64,000 bases of DNA from Deroplatys truncata (taxonomy: Eukaryota > Arthropoda > Insecta > Mantodea > Mantidae). The stretch is from NCBI GenBank assembly GCA_030765065.1, contig CM060984.1, forward strand, positions 105,071,488-105,135,487. The letters are read 5' to 3'. The notes under the pieces were generated by a model. It made no database searches, had not been told where the DNA came from, and worked only from the letters and a program-made list of their open reading frames with translations. The position numbers and the translations under genes were made by a program. Position 1 is the stretch's first letter. Every line of letters starts with the position of its first letter. Positions 32,034-42,629 of this stretch are shown here, one piece after another.

Positions 32034-34206
32034 AGTCTGAGTTTCTGATGCTTAATTAAGCTTTACTTTTCAGGAATATGTGATATGAATGTCTCTGCTA
32101 AATTAAAAGTGTATTATTATTGTGGGTGTAATTTAAATTTTGAATTATGTTTTGGGAACTGCAAATCATTTGCTTTGTTGTTGTGTTATGCTGCAGGAAT
32201 GTGTTTCATGTGTACTATGTGCTTAATTGAGCTTTCATTTTCAGGAATGTTCTGTGACAATATTGTTTTGAGTAATGATGTGATGTTGTTTTGTTGCATT
32301 CGATTTGATATGATTTGATTTGACTCGATTTGATTTTGGGTTTCATAATGATGCTGTGATTTTTATTTGCAGAAAATTGTTGCATGAATAGTGTGTGTAT
32401 TTGAGGTTATGTGATATATGTGAGATTTGCCTCGGTGGGAGTGCCAAAGAGTAACCCCGATGGCGTAGTGTGAGGTTATGTGAGAAATAAGAGTTGAGAT
32501 TTGCCTCGGTGGATGTGCGTAAGAGTAACCCCAACGGTGTTAATGAGATGAGGAGAGATGAGATGATGTCAGCTTCGGTGGAAGTGCCACAGTGTAACCC
32601 CGACAGTTGTTGTATGTTTTCAGAGATTTTGCTAATTGGTGTTGCTGTAACGTGCCCAGTATAGCGTGTGTGATGAATTCACACGAGAGATTAAATGCAT
32701 GGAAGTGATTGTACTGTGAATAATTTTTTTTTCTGTTTATGCAACAAGTTTATTACCATCTTAGATAGCAAATTTTAATACCACCTGTTTTCCAGCTTAA
32801 TTTTCATTTGGAGGATGTGGATGCAACAGTATAATGTCATGTTATTTGTGTCATTCCTGAAATTTTAATGTGATTTCTTGAAGGTTATGCCTATGTTAGA
32901 TGTTTTGAATTTGCAGCATGGTAAATGAGACACGTAAGTGAAGATGTTTTGTTTTGAAGAGAAAATTGAAAGTTGAGATAACAATGTTGCTGATTGCAAT
33001 ACTGCTGATGATACTGATGATGATTATGAAAGATGTTGATAATAATGAGATGAGAAAGATAGTGATGTGGACAAGAAGCTGTATTAGTGACAAGAGTAGG
33101 ACAATAGTAGTTGAAAGCATGTCACGTGGCGTAGTTTAGAGATGTATTGTGGATGTAGTTTGTAGTGATGCATACACTAGTTTGAGTAGATAGTTAAGTG
33201 AGTGTTGTGTGTAATTTGGGCCATGGTCAGTGTGAATGAGTTCATTTCATTGTCATGTGTGATTGTTTTGTAAGTGCACTTATTTTCTTTAGTTAGTGAT
33301 ACCAGCTGGTTATTAAGATTTAATATTGGGATCCCAAAATAAGGTTATGTTTCATTTCTGTCATGTTCATGTATTCTGAGTCTGTTTTACTGTTTTATTT
33401 GGATTGTGAAGCATTGTAAGTTAAATTTTGGATGGCAACTCTGTAAAATTTCGTTCTTATGCCAATTTGTACTTATTTTTTTTTTCTCTTTCTTTGCCCC
33501 ATGTCAAAAGAATTTTTAGTGTAAACTTTTCAACCTTTAAAATCTTTAATTGTACATGACATACCATTCTTTTATGTGTGATTGTTTGTGGGAGCACCCT
33601 GTTTATTGTTTGGTGATTTTGTTCTAGTCTTTTGCTGTGGCGGAGCTCGAGAAAATCCAAGAGCATCCCCGGGGCACACCAGAAGTCAAGAAACACCACA
33701 GGGAAGCTGTCGGGCAGCCACTACACTGTCGTGGCATAAGGAGCCACCATGTCGGGGGGCAGTCCAAGCCAGCGACTGCCCACCCTGTTGTCATCACCAG
33801 AGACCTGCGGTGATCATTCTACACCAGGACAAATCGTCGTTGTGGGCACTGTATAAAATCACCCACAAACAGTTCCAGCAGACCATCGATATTTTGCGCA
33901 GTGTAGTGTGCCTGTGAACTGAGGCAGTGTGGTGTGTGCGTGTGCGGGGTGCTAAAGATAAGTGCATTAACAATATTGGTCGACAGCACTTTAGATTCTC
34001 GAGCCAGCCATCTAAAAACAAAAGCAAAAAGAAAAAAAAAAAGCAACCTTGTCGTCGGCTGGGTGCTTACCACACATGTATATTATTGTTATATTTTGGT
34101 TCATCACACATGTGTATGTCATTTTTGTATGTCATTTTGTTTTGTTCTTTTCATGTTTATTATATGTATTTTCCTTATGTCGACGAGGGCGTCCACTTCG
34201 GTGGCC
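32034..34206 (+). other. 2.2-kb spacer between pol and 3' LTR, no env
   Basis: No convincing ORF; the 111-codon frame 33,582-33,917 has no domain and overlaps ORFs in other frames. Contains three copies of a 70-75 bp repeat (listed separately), a GA/TG-rich stretch and a more GC-rich part (33,630-33,820). The length is enough for an envelope gene but no signal peptide, cleavage site or membrane anchor is seen. Confidence 0.7.
32423..32612 (+). repeat. Three 70-75 bp tandem repeats in the gypsy 3' spacer
   Basis: Units start near 32,424, 32,496 and 32,568; each holds the pair CTCGGTGG (or TTCGGTGG) and, about 20 bases on, GTAACCCCGA or GTAACCCCAA. The two words could pair partly with a similar CTTCGGTGG next to the purine tract at 34,196. 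Confidence 0.85.
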
Positions 34207-34215
34207 AGGGGGAGA
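34206..34215 (+). promoter_or_regulatory. Polypurine tract of the gypsy element
   Basis: CAGGGGGAGA lies directly before the 3' LTR and is the expected plus-strand primer for reverse transcription. Confidence 0.85.
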
Positions 34216-34699
34216 TGTGGCATGTGCACAGATAGTCTTGTTAAGACGCTCTCTGGATACCAAGGTCAGAGAGGGCAGTTTGTCTGAGTAGGGGCGATTC
34301 AGGGGAAACAGTGTGTCATTGGAAGGGATATGGCGTTACTGACGCTTGGGTATTTTAGCGTGGCTTCTTATCATTCAGTGAGTAGGTTTCGAGTGAGTTA
34401 GACGGACAACTGCCTAAGACATGGTGTCCTCGCCCGGCAGACACATGGGGTAAGAAAACTTTTATAATAAATCTACCAGCTATCCATTCTCTTGCAGTTT
34501 TAATTATGATAGTGTAGAGTTCCTTTCCTCTCCCTTCAGCCAGATAATATGTTGGTGTAAGATTATTTTGTAAAGTTAACTTAGCTGCGTCTTCGTCGTT
34601 GCCTCGTAAATTAAAGTTCTTTGTTAATTTAACGATCCCTCTCGCAAGCGAGTTGCTCCCATCTGAATTTCTAAGTTAATATAAGTGAGGCATACGACA
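34216..34699 (+). repeat. 3' LTR of the young gypsy element
   Basis: 484 bp, same ends as the 5' LTR, seven substitutions, no indels. Followed by the ATAT target duplication. Confidence 0.96.
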
Positions 34700-34703
34700 A
34701 TAT

Positions 34704-35150
34704 TTTAAAATTAAAATAAAACTTTTAAAATTCTAACGATGAAAACATTTTGCTGAAACTTGTACAAATTTAACCAGGGAACACTTAAAGGTATTCTGAA
34801 ACCCAGCAAACAACTGAGAATGAAGACAATTATATGCAAAACATGTCTTACATGTACAAAGTACGTGGCATAACAAACAGTGTTAATCAATTCCAATGAT
34901 TTACCACTATTATTACTGTAAGTTGCAGATTTTTAAGTGTGAAGTAATACACTATTTCCACTAAAACAAAAAGAGAAAATGAGGGAAGAACATTTGAAGC
35001 ATAACTATTAAGTTTTAGGAGGGACACTTTGAAAGCGGAACAGCACTAATGTGTAAGTATTTACACCCTCAAAGTTTAAGGATAAAAAGTCCTCCAACAG
35101 AGGAAAGGAGCTTCTTAAAGTACAAACCCTTAATGCATCTCTCTACTCAC
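34704..35150. other. Intron just downstream of exon C
   Basis: AT-rich, nothing recognised. Confidence 0.5.
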
Positions 35151-35492
35151 TTGGGAAATGTGATCATGTATTCCTCCACGTGCCATCATTTTGAGCGTAT
35201 GCAGACACATGTCAAGGGCTTTCTTTCCCTGTTCAGCAACAGCATCTCTGGCAAACAAATGAAACAGAAAGACGAGATTCACTGGTTGTGGAAATTTTGG
35301 TGCTTCTCCGAAACCTCCAAATTTGGGGTCATAGCTCATTGCCAGATCTCTTGACAGTTTATTCCAACAGTCCTCACCAGGGACTATAATACCTCTGTCT
35401 GGAGGTCCCACTGTATCTAATGAGGAAGCACGTTGCAGCACTTGTACTACTTTCTCACCAGACTCGGAGAACTTTTCCTTGTTTTCTTTCCA
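35151..35492 (-). CDS. SPATA20: SPATA20-like protein, exon C
   Basis: Acceptor GATTGCAG lies just right of 35,492 and a consensus donor GTGAGT just left of 35,151. Exactly 114 codons, phase 0 both ends, the longest exon seen. It encodes WKENKEKFSESGEKVVQVLQ, then IIVPGEDCWNKLSRDLAMSY, DPKFGGFGEAPKFPQPVNLV and RGGIHDHISQ. DxxxGGFGxAPKFP marks the start of the alpha-hairpin barrel domain of the family, and GGIxDHxxQGFxRY is completed by exon D. This exon therefore bridges the thioredoxin-like and barrel domains. Confidence 0.96.
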
Positions 35493-35943
35493 CTGCAATC
35501 ATAGAAATTCACTTTCATAAACATTTTCTAAAATAAATATAAACTTTGAGCTCGTGAAAGCTGAATACATGCATTTCATATTTTAAAATAAATTTTATCA
35601 GTTAAATCTAAATTATCTAATAAACCAGTACGAAGCATTCTGAACATCAGTTATCTTAATAAAGGAACAATACTCCATTCACTTTTTCTATATTGTTAAC
35701 CAAAGCTTTGTGTTTGGTAATGGAGCCATTAACTATCTTCACTATAATAGTTTTCACATAGGGAAGATTTTAAGACAACATGGATCAATCTCTTTGGGAA
35801 CAGTGTACAATGGATAAGTTAAAATAGTAAAAATTCTGATCTTGTAGATATTTTGATAAACAATCATTGCCTGTGATTAGAGTCTACTCTTTTGTGGATA
35901 CCCAGGAATTCCATTACTATTTTATATTAAAGAGTCTAGTATG
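35493..35943. other. Intron between exons B and C, left part
   Basis: AT-rich, nothing recognised. Confidence 0.5.
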
Positions 35944-35944
35944 C

Positions 35945-36640
35945 ATGTCTTTTTACTTTCTCTACTAGTTACCTATAGTAAGTAGAGGAAGTAATTGCAA
36001 TCCATCAAATGTTTATATTGAAATCTAACCAGAAATACAGTTTTAGGCTCCCTGAATCTGAAGAGAGAGAGGGAAAAAAATTAGAAAAAGATATGAGTGT
36101 ATGTGTGTACCTGTCCGTCTATCTGTTTCATTCTCTGTGGTCTAGGGATATCACACTAGCCTCTAGTTCCCAAGGTTGTAGGTTCCAATCTGACACAGGG
36201 CGATGGATTTTTTTCGGGCATAAAAATCCTTAGCATGGCTTCCTTCGGAAGGGAAGTAAAGCCAGTGATCTCATGTCGTAGATTTACGGCACGTCATGAA
36301 CCTCAAGCCTGATAAAGTGGCCTCTGAGCAAAATTTTCGGTCTTTCATACCCAATGTAGAATGGAACATTAAGAACCATAGTAAATAAATAAAGCATAAT
36401 TCAAAAATTAAAAGTCAGTTAAACACCAAACTCAGTATTTGAGTTCAGTGTCTTCCAAGGATGCATCAAAAAGATTTTCAAGAAAATCTCTGCATTTCAA
36501 AATTTTCTTCATTTTTAATTTTCTCAGAAATGGCTGTAATGGTATAGGTTAAAATACAATATTATGTTTAAGATATCTGCATGACAAACAAAATCTATAT
36601 CTTAAATTTTCTGCAATAGCCTGTGAAGTCCTCTTCATTC
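35945..36640 (-). repeat. Interspersed repeat family R, reversed copy split by a SINE
   Basis: Left part 35,945-36,130 begins with the terminal hairpin (TTTTTACTTTCTCTAC ... GTAGAGGAAGTA) and right part from about 36,395 to 36,640 continues the family sequence in reverse (AAACACCAAACTC, TTTTCAAGAAAAT, TCTCAGAAATGGCT). A tRNA-derived SINE sits between. Confidence 0.72.
36130..36345 (+). mobile_element. tRNA-derived SINE, copy 1
   Basis: Same family as the SINE at 57,055: shared core AAAAATCCTTAGCATGGCTT, CTTCGGAAGGGAAGTAAAG, GTCGTAGATTTACGGCAC and CAAGCCTGATAAAG. Its tRNA head is mutated (B-box-like GGTTCCAATCT). A 6-bp TTTCAT at both sides may be a target duplication. Confidence 0.82.
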
Positions 36641-39002
36641 TGAAAGACTAATGCATCTGAAAAACCTAAACACATAAAATCTTACTAAACAAAAAAAAAA
36701 AAAAAAATTGATCTCACCAAAGGACACCATTTATGTCAAATAAAAATTGTGATTTTAACCATTTCCAAGATATTCCCTGGTATTGGTTTGGATTTTCAAA
36801 TACTTAACAAGTGGAATGTGTCTTATTTTTTTTCTATTTTCTTTCTTTCTTTTTTTTGCAGTCATGCAAAGATCATAGAATTTCAAAACCATAACATAGT
36901 GGCCTGCTTTTCAAAACTCCATCGCTTTAGCCTCCTCTAACCTTATACCTACAACAAAATGTAGGATGTGTAATGAAGGTTTATCTTGTTTAACAAGATG
37001 TAGATAGAAGAATAAGGTTTTGTAGGAATAGATTGTAGAAGAGTTACAGAAAGTCATGTGAATGCAATATATTTTTTTTCTTTCTTTTAAGGTTACAAAC
37101 CTTTGGCATTTTGGGTTATGAGTCTGTACATTTTTTATGGTGGCTGATTAAAATGACAAAACCTGCTTGCAAATTTGGTTAGCATGAATGCTATGGAAAT
37201 AAATGAACATTATACAAATCTACACAGGTACGGAGCACAACTAAAGAGCCAAAGATTTTGATTACTACCGCAAGAGAAAAGTTTGGTCTCACTATCAGAG
37301 CTAAAGTGTATTCAAATACAAACTGCAGAATTAGTTTCTTATTAGATGTTACCATTTCAAATCCACTAAAACTAAAGTATGTTTTATAAGCCATTTGCCA
37401 CCATTTCCAGCAACACATTAGTATCAGCTGGAGGGAACTTTTAAACAATTCATTCTCGAATTAGAAGTTTTTCAGTGAACACCAGAGACCAACCCCAAAA
37501 TGAATCATTCTGGAAGCACCCAAAAGTCAACATTTGTGTAGCTGAGGTTGTAAGCAAGTATCCACAAAAATGTTTTAAGTGAAAAACTGGCATAAAAATT
37601 GTTTCAACTGACTCCTTAGCGCTTTTAGCAAACTATATTTGCTTCATTGCATTAAATTCTTTAAAATTAAACAAATAAATTACTACTGAAGGCAACATAA
37701 TACTGTGGTAGCGTAATAGATGTAAATGTGCACCATCAGAATGTATCAAGGCATCACATCTATTAATAAATTGTGTACTAATCACACTAGAAGTTTTGTG
37801 TTCTGCCCAATTTCTGCAGCTCTTCAATATAGAGATATGTAAAGACATTTGACTATAGTAATCTCAAAGTACTACACCAGGCTCTTCAGATGTACCCAGA
37901 GATAAATGTCCAAAGACTGAGGCCTGGAGATTTCTCATGCTGTTTAACGCCTTCAATGTTCTGCCAAAAGATACTACCTTCCACATGTTATGAATGGAAA
38001 GATTCCACCAAGCTCTGCACACTTTGTAAGCTATGCAGACTTGTTCTAATCAAATTACACTCAAGATACTTAACCCTTTATAGCATGGTGTACCATATTT
38101 GTTACAAAGGTGTTTTTTTTTTTAAGTTTTAATGGGCTTTTTTTCTAATTTATATTATACTAACCTTGAATAATAAAATTAACCCCTTTTTAGCTGTTTT
38201 ATACTGTAAAAATGTTAATTTTGTTCAATAAAACTCTATCTTTTTTTTTTTCATAATAAGAAGCAAAATCCATGCAACTGCAGTCAAATGTAACCCCGTC
38301 AGCATCCAAGCATGCTATCATAATGGTTAATTCACTTGGGCCCTCCCCATCATTTACCATACACCCATTTGACTACAGTCGCTGGGAGTTGAACTTATAA
38401 CATTTGGCTTTGAATGGGTAATCAGTCCATTTTGTCACATCACTTGGGTGCTGGTGAGAGAGATCTAAAAGCTGGTTTAGAAAATTACAGGAAGAGCAGA
38501 ATGTGTAGCAAAATAATTCTGGCATAAAGGGTTACATATGTCTAATGAAGCAGATATTGTACATGAGCACACCCTTTTCAGGCTTTAGTGTTTTAGATAA
38601 TTTTATATTTATTTATATATCAAAGATTTCTCTAAGCTGATTGATTTATATAGCGCTTTATTGGAAAAGCAAACTGTTCCTTGCTTACTTTGCTTCTAAA
38701 TAACTTAAATACAGATGTTGTAGTCTGCAATATATTCAACTGTGGCTTGGCGAAGGCTTGTTCCAGCCTCAGAATGGCAAACATTCAGTGGATTATTCCT
38801 GGAACAACATAATTATTTTAGCTTAACATCAAGGGCAGGGGTTGTGTGTGTCTTTTTTATAGCATTTAGCACCCAATCTTAGTACATATGGCACCATAAG
38901 TGGTGCACACTGGTGTTACACACAAAATTATATTTAGTAAAGGAAGCTTGGGAAGGAAACATTCCAGGTGTAAGCATGAGATAAGGAATGAAGAGGCTTC
39001 AC
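36641..39002. other. Intron sequence with A and T tracts
   Basis: No gene supported. A poly(A) of about 18 at 36,691-36,708 and a T-rich tract at 36,831-36,857. A segment 38,270-38,460 has a faint tRNA-like B-box on the minus strand but no clear SINE structure. Confidence 0.4.
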
Positions 39003-39379
39003 AGGCTATTCCCAGAAAATTCAAAATATACATTTTATTTGCCATGCATATGGTAGTTCAGCCATTTTTGAGAAAATAAAAAACAACAAATATTTTCCCA
39101 TGTGAAGGGTAATTTGGGCTGGGGAGACTTTCTTGAAAACCTTTGTATTGTATCCTTGGAAGATGCTGAAATTAAACACCAACTTTGGTATTTGACCAAC
39201 TTTTTGATTGTGAATTATGCTATTCACAGACAGAAATACACGCAGATACCTTTTTCCAATTTTTTTTTTTATTCAGGGGATCAAAACATCTGTTTCTGAT
39301 GAAATCTTGGTATCAAATTTTTGGGTGGAGGGCAATACTTTCTCTACTTACTATAGGTAAGTAGCAGAGAAAGTAAAAA
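39003..39379 (+). repeat. Interspersed repeat family R, copy 2
   Basis: Shares start (GGCTATTCCCAGAAAATTC), core (GTGAAGGGTAATTTGGG, CTTGAAAAC) and end hairpin (CTTTCTCTACTTACTATAGG and AGAGAAAGTAAAAAT) with the other copies. The hairpin is best preserved here. Confidence 0.85.
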
Positions 39380-39493
39380 TAGTATATATATATAGATTAA
39401 AAATTGGTGCATTAAGAGTTACGCATGAACTGCAATAGGAAAAGCTCTTGCTTTAAACACATGAACAATTGATTAATTTGAAGATTGAGAAAC

Positions 39494-39823
39494 TAGTAAT
39501 AGTGATGTGTCATAATTTAAATAAAGAGAGTCGGAGGTTGTTACACTACATCACTAAAAGGTACTTACTTTGAACGCGTTTCGGGACAACGGTTTGCTCC
39601 CATCATCAGCTTGTTTCCAACTGATTTTGCTGGTTACTGTCTGGGGGATGTGTTGGGAAAACACCAAAGAACACCACTAACCATGCACATCCCTCGGACA
39701 GTAACCGGAAAAATCAGTTGGAAACAAGCTTGACGATGGGAGCAAACTATTCTCCCAAAACGTGTTCAAAGTAAGTACCTTTTAGTGATGTAGTGTAACA
39801 ACCTCCAACTCCCTTTATTTAAA
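39494..39823. repeat. Foldback of two Penelope-type tails
   Basis: Left arm 39,520-39,652 and right arm 39,686-39,820 are reverse complements with roughly 10 percent mismatch and a 33-bp loop. Each arm equals the 3' tail of Penelope copy C (GTAACCGG.AAAAT.AGTTG, GTGATGTAGTGTAACAACC, CTCCCTTTATTT). Each arm also holds a hammerhead-like core. Left of the arm, 39,494-39,519 matches the outermost tail (ACTAGTAATAGTGATGTGTC reversed). No coding sequence remains. Confidence 0.88.
39574..39611 (-). ncRNA. Hammerhead-ribozyme-like core in a Penelope tail
   Basis: Minus strand reads GCTGATGATGGGAGC, then a loop, then TTGTCCCGAAACGCGTTC. This has the CUGAUGA box, a GGGA/UCCC stem II, the GAAA box and a minimal stem III (AC..GU) before the cleavage position, as described for hammerheads of Penelope-like elements. 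I could not draw a convincing stem I. The opposite arm (39,728-39,767) has GACGA and AAAA instead of GATGA and GAAA, so it is probably dead. Confidence 0.45.
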
Positions 39824-40213
39824 AAAAAATGAACAAGTGATATTTTTACTGGATTATAGTTTCAAATCTCTCTTCCTTTCCTTCGAATCTTTTAAACGCT
39901 AGTCTATAAAAAAAAACATTAAAATCTTGGAAAGATTAGTTTTATAGGAATTTCATTTACAACTATTTTGTGTGTTTACATTTCATGCCAAGGTATATAA
40001 ACAAGTAGAAATCTTGAGACAAAATTTCACAGGGGCTATCTAAGTTTCACTTACTGCAAATGGTCCTTAAAAAATATTGTGTAAAATTTGTGGCAAGTGA
40101 AGCCTAGATATGGAGTGTGAAAGTTTGGCTGGAAGACTCAAAAGCCTTTAAATCCTTTGAGGATTTGAATTTGAGTAAATTCAGAAATTATTTCAATGTT
40201 AGTATTGTCATAC
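39824..40213. other. Intron just downstream of exon B
   Basis: AT-rich, nothing recognised. Confidence 0.5.
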
Positions 40214-40360
40214 CTTAGTGGCTATAGTGTTGAGGATTGTCTTGAACCCTGGACGACCATAATAGCGATCATTAGGAGGAAAGTATGTGCCTCCATACAC
40301 AGGGGTCAGCTCAGGCGTCAGCCACACACTCATGGGCCATCCTCCTCCTCCAGATGTAGC
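40214..40360 (-). CDS. SPATA20: SPATA20-like protein, exon B
   Basis: Acceptor ACTGTACAG lies just right of 40,360 and donor GTATGA just left of 40,214. Exactly 49 codons, phase 0 both ends. It encodes [20 protein letters not shown], then [20 protein letters not shown] and TILNTIATK. GxGGWPMxVxLTPxxxPxxGGTYFPP is a signature of the thioredoxin-like DUF255 domain, with the conserved WPM loop and cis-Pro region (TP) facing the CHWCH active site of exon A. The junction [13 protein letters not shown] with exon A matches the family without insertion. Confidence 0.96.
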
Positions 40361-41589
40361 CTGTACAGTTAAGGCATTCTTGTTCATGTGAACTTCAAGC
40401 ACAATAATGACTAAACAAAGCATTTATGAAGGTCCATTCCTGATGTTCCTAGAGTAATAACATTCACTGATCTTAGTTTGGTCACATTTTTGACTGCATG
40501 TGCACCATTCCTTTACTATGTGGCTTCTATAACAACTCAGGAACCAAAACTGATAATGGAGTTGAATTTTTTTTAATTAGAATTTTTCTCTACAGAGTCT
40601 GGAAGTATGCATATGGAAGTAAATGTGCATTTCATCTTAAAAATGACTGAAAATAAATGTTAATCCAAAATAAGTCAAAACCTCCAATATGAACTTGGAA
40701 GTTAAAAGGGCAATACAAATAAAATAAAAAAAAAGAATTTATCTCTTACAAAGAAATGTTTGCCTATCTAAACAATTGCAAATTCATCACTTTCTGTTAT
40801 CAACTGAGAGTGGAAATTATAATTTTACTAGCAATTACACTTTGCTGTTAAACAGCATTTCATAAATCACTGCCAGTTAGGCTGGCTTTATTCTTCTCTG
40901 TTACTATTAACAGATTACTAACATGCGTGTCCTATGAATTAAGCATGGAATAGATAGATTTAATTATAGAGTAGGTGTTTATGTAAGCATTTTCTTGCAA
41001 CACTCTATTAGGTTATTAATGAGCTAAATGAATAACATTTTAAAACATTGCACAACACTGCATTTTTAAGACAAAATGGAGATTTAAACTACAGAAAGTT
41101 TCTTAGTAACCTTGTTACAAAATGTCACAGCAACTGAGATATTTGCTTAAAACTAAATTAATAATCTTAATAGTTAATTGCACTCCAACATTCTCCACCT
41201 TCCCTTCCCCCTCATAAAGCTGAATTACAGCTAGTACCCTTACAGTAAATAATCATGGTGGTGATGATACTAGTCCCATGTCACCATCAAACAACAGTAC
41301 AAATTTTCTTATATGATTTCAATTTTGTTACTTTGTTATTTTTCAAATAAAATTAGCAACCATCAAACCTTGAAATAGCTCTTTCACACTAGCCATATAG
41401 ACAACAGAACTTGAAAAGGTGAATTGCATTTAACAAGTTCTCTTATAGCAGAATTTGGGTAAGTTGCCTTCCTTGGGCCCACATTAGCGACAGAAGTGAT
41501 GTCATATATGTCCAACAGATGTCACTGTATGTCATTCTCTGGCTGTAATGCAATGCTGACAACATATGAATAAGTAATGCTGCCAAAGA
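40361..41589. other. Intron between exons A and B, left part
   Basis: AT-rich; no supported feature. Confidence 0.45.
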
Positions 41590-41925
41590 TGGAGATATAT
41601 CCCCAACTCTCTCGGTTTCCATTTATATATATATAAGCTTAGGTTTCTGAATTCATGCAAGGCTAGCCTTAGGTTAGGTTTTTTTTTATATAAGCTTACA
41701 TTTCTGAATTCACGCAAGGTTAGCCTTAGCTACCTCAAAGCATGCGAGCGAAGTGAGCGTGCGTTCCTTAATGATGGTTAATGATTACCTATTTATAAAA
41801 CCTAAGGTTTGCGATTTTCGGGAGGTTAGGTTAGGTTTAGTCTTTTTTTTTTATAAAAACTTAGGTTAATTAGCAGTCAATAGCTACATCAAAGCACGCG
41901 AGCGAAGCAACTTTCCACATCATTT
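41590..41925. repeat. Imperfect direct repeats with TTAGG-type words
   Basis: TTTCTGAATTCATGCAAGG and TTTCTGAATTCACGCAAGG (41,645 and 41,702) form one pair with following TAGCCTTAG; CTCAAAGCATGCGAGCGAAG and ATCAAAGCACGCGAGCGAAG (41,735 and 41,888) form another. TTAGGTTAGG occurs at about 41,671 and 41,826, two units only. Confidence 0.65.
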
Positions 41926-42629
41926 CGGTTTAGAGGAAGAATGACACAAGTTCATGCCACGGTATTCTAGACTTGTTCCGCCTCTTCTGCGTGGCGCTTT
42001 TTTCTGCGGCTATACTACATGAATAATAATAAGTAACAACACATCGCATATTTAGCGGATTCTCCAATTTCTTACTTGTTGGCACTTCCGAATGAGCGTC
42101 AGTATTACCGTGATGGCCACATTTTTTCATGTTCATATCGCAATTCACCTATATAAGTAAGACACCTAAAAAGGGTGGGTAGGTGGGCACCAGATATTGA
42201 CCAGTTCACATCTACTTCTATATTCACTCCTAAGGTAATTTATTCCATTATTTCTCACTTCTTTCAGCATTTTTTAGGTGGGCCCAAGAAAGGCAACTTT
42301 GGCCAGAATTCAAACTAGATGGCAATCCTTGGCTTTCTGTGCCAATGTCTTTACTGAGACAACATGGCCACCTACAAAGCACTTATATTATTATAATGTT
42401 GCCTTTTAGGGCATATATCTGTCATTCTTGGAAGCAATCTACTGACCTTCAGGATACACAGCATCAGTTAAAAGGGAATTATGGCTGCATTTAAGAAGGC
42501 AAATGTGCTACCTCCATTGGCAAGAGTATTGCATACACTTTTTATACTAGGAAGACATGTACAATAATGTAGTTATCATCAATGAATAGAAACTGAGTCA
42601 CATTAGATGCACAATACATCACTTAATAC
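41926..42629. other. Intron sequence, nothing recognised
   Basis: A 72-codon minus-strand ORF (41,930-42,148) has no family match that I know. Confidence 0.4.

Larger units (their letters stand above)
25834..34699 (+). mobile_element. Ty3/gypsy LTR retrotransposon, young, gag-pol broken
   Basis: 8,866-bp element with identical-length LTRs (484 bp), TG...CA ends, a primer binding site, gag, protease, RT, RNase H, integrase and a purine tract, no env. The two LTRs differ at 7 of 484 positions (about 1.4 percent), so insertion is recent compared with the other elements here. It lies in the intron between exons C and D, in the orientation opposite to the host gene. Gag carries one in-frame stop and pol a small frameshifting deletion, so this copy cannot make a full Gag-Pol by itself. 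Absence of env and the gag/pol order place it among ordinary Ty3/gypsy retrotransposons. Confidence 0.96.

Noticed and set aside
33582..33917. 111-codon plus-strand ORF as env remnant of the gypsy element
   Set aside because: No signal peptide, cleavage site or membrane segment, and several other frames over the same DNA are equally open.
36691..36708. Poly(A) tract as a retroposition tail
   Set aside because: No retrocopy or target duplication next to it; an isolated A run in an AT-rich intron.
38270..38460. SINE on the minus strand with AGTTCAACTCCC as B box
   Set aside because: Only a B-box-like word; no A box at the right distance and no repeat partner in the window.
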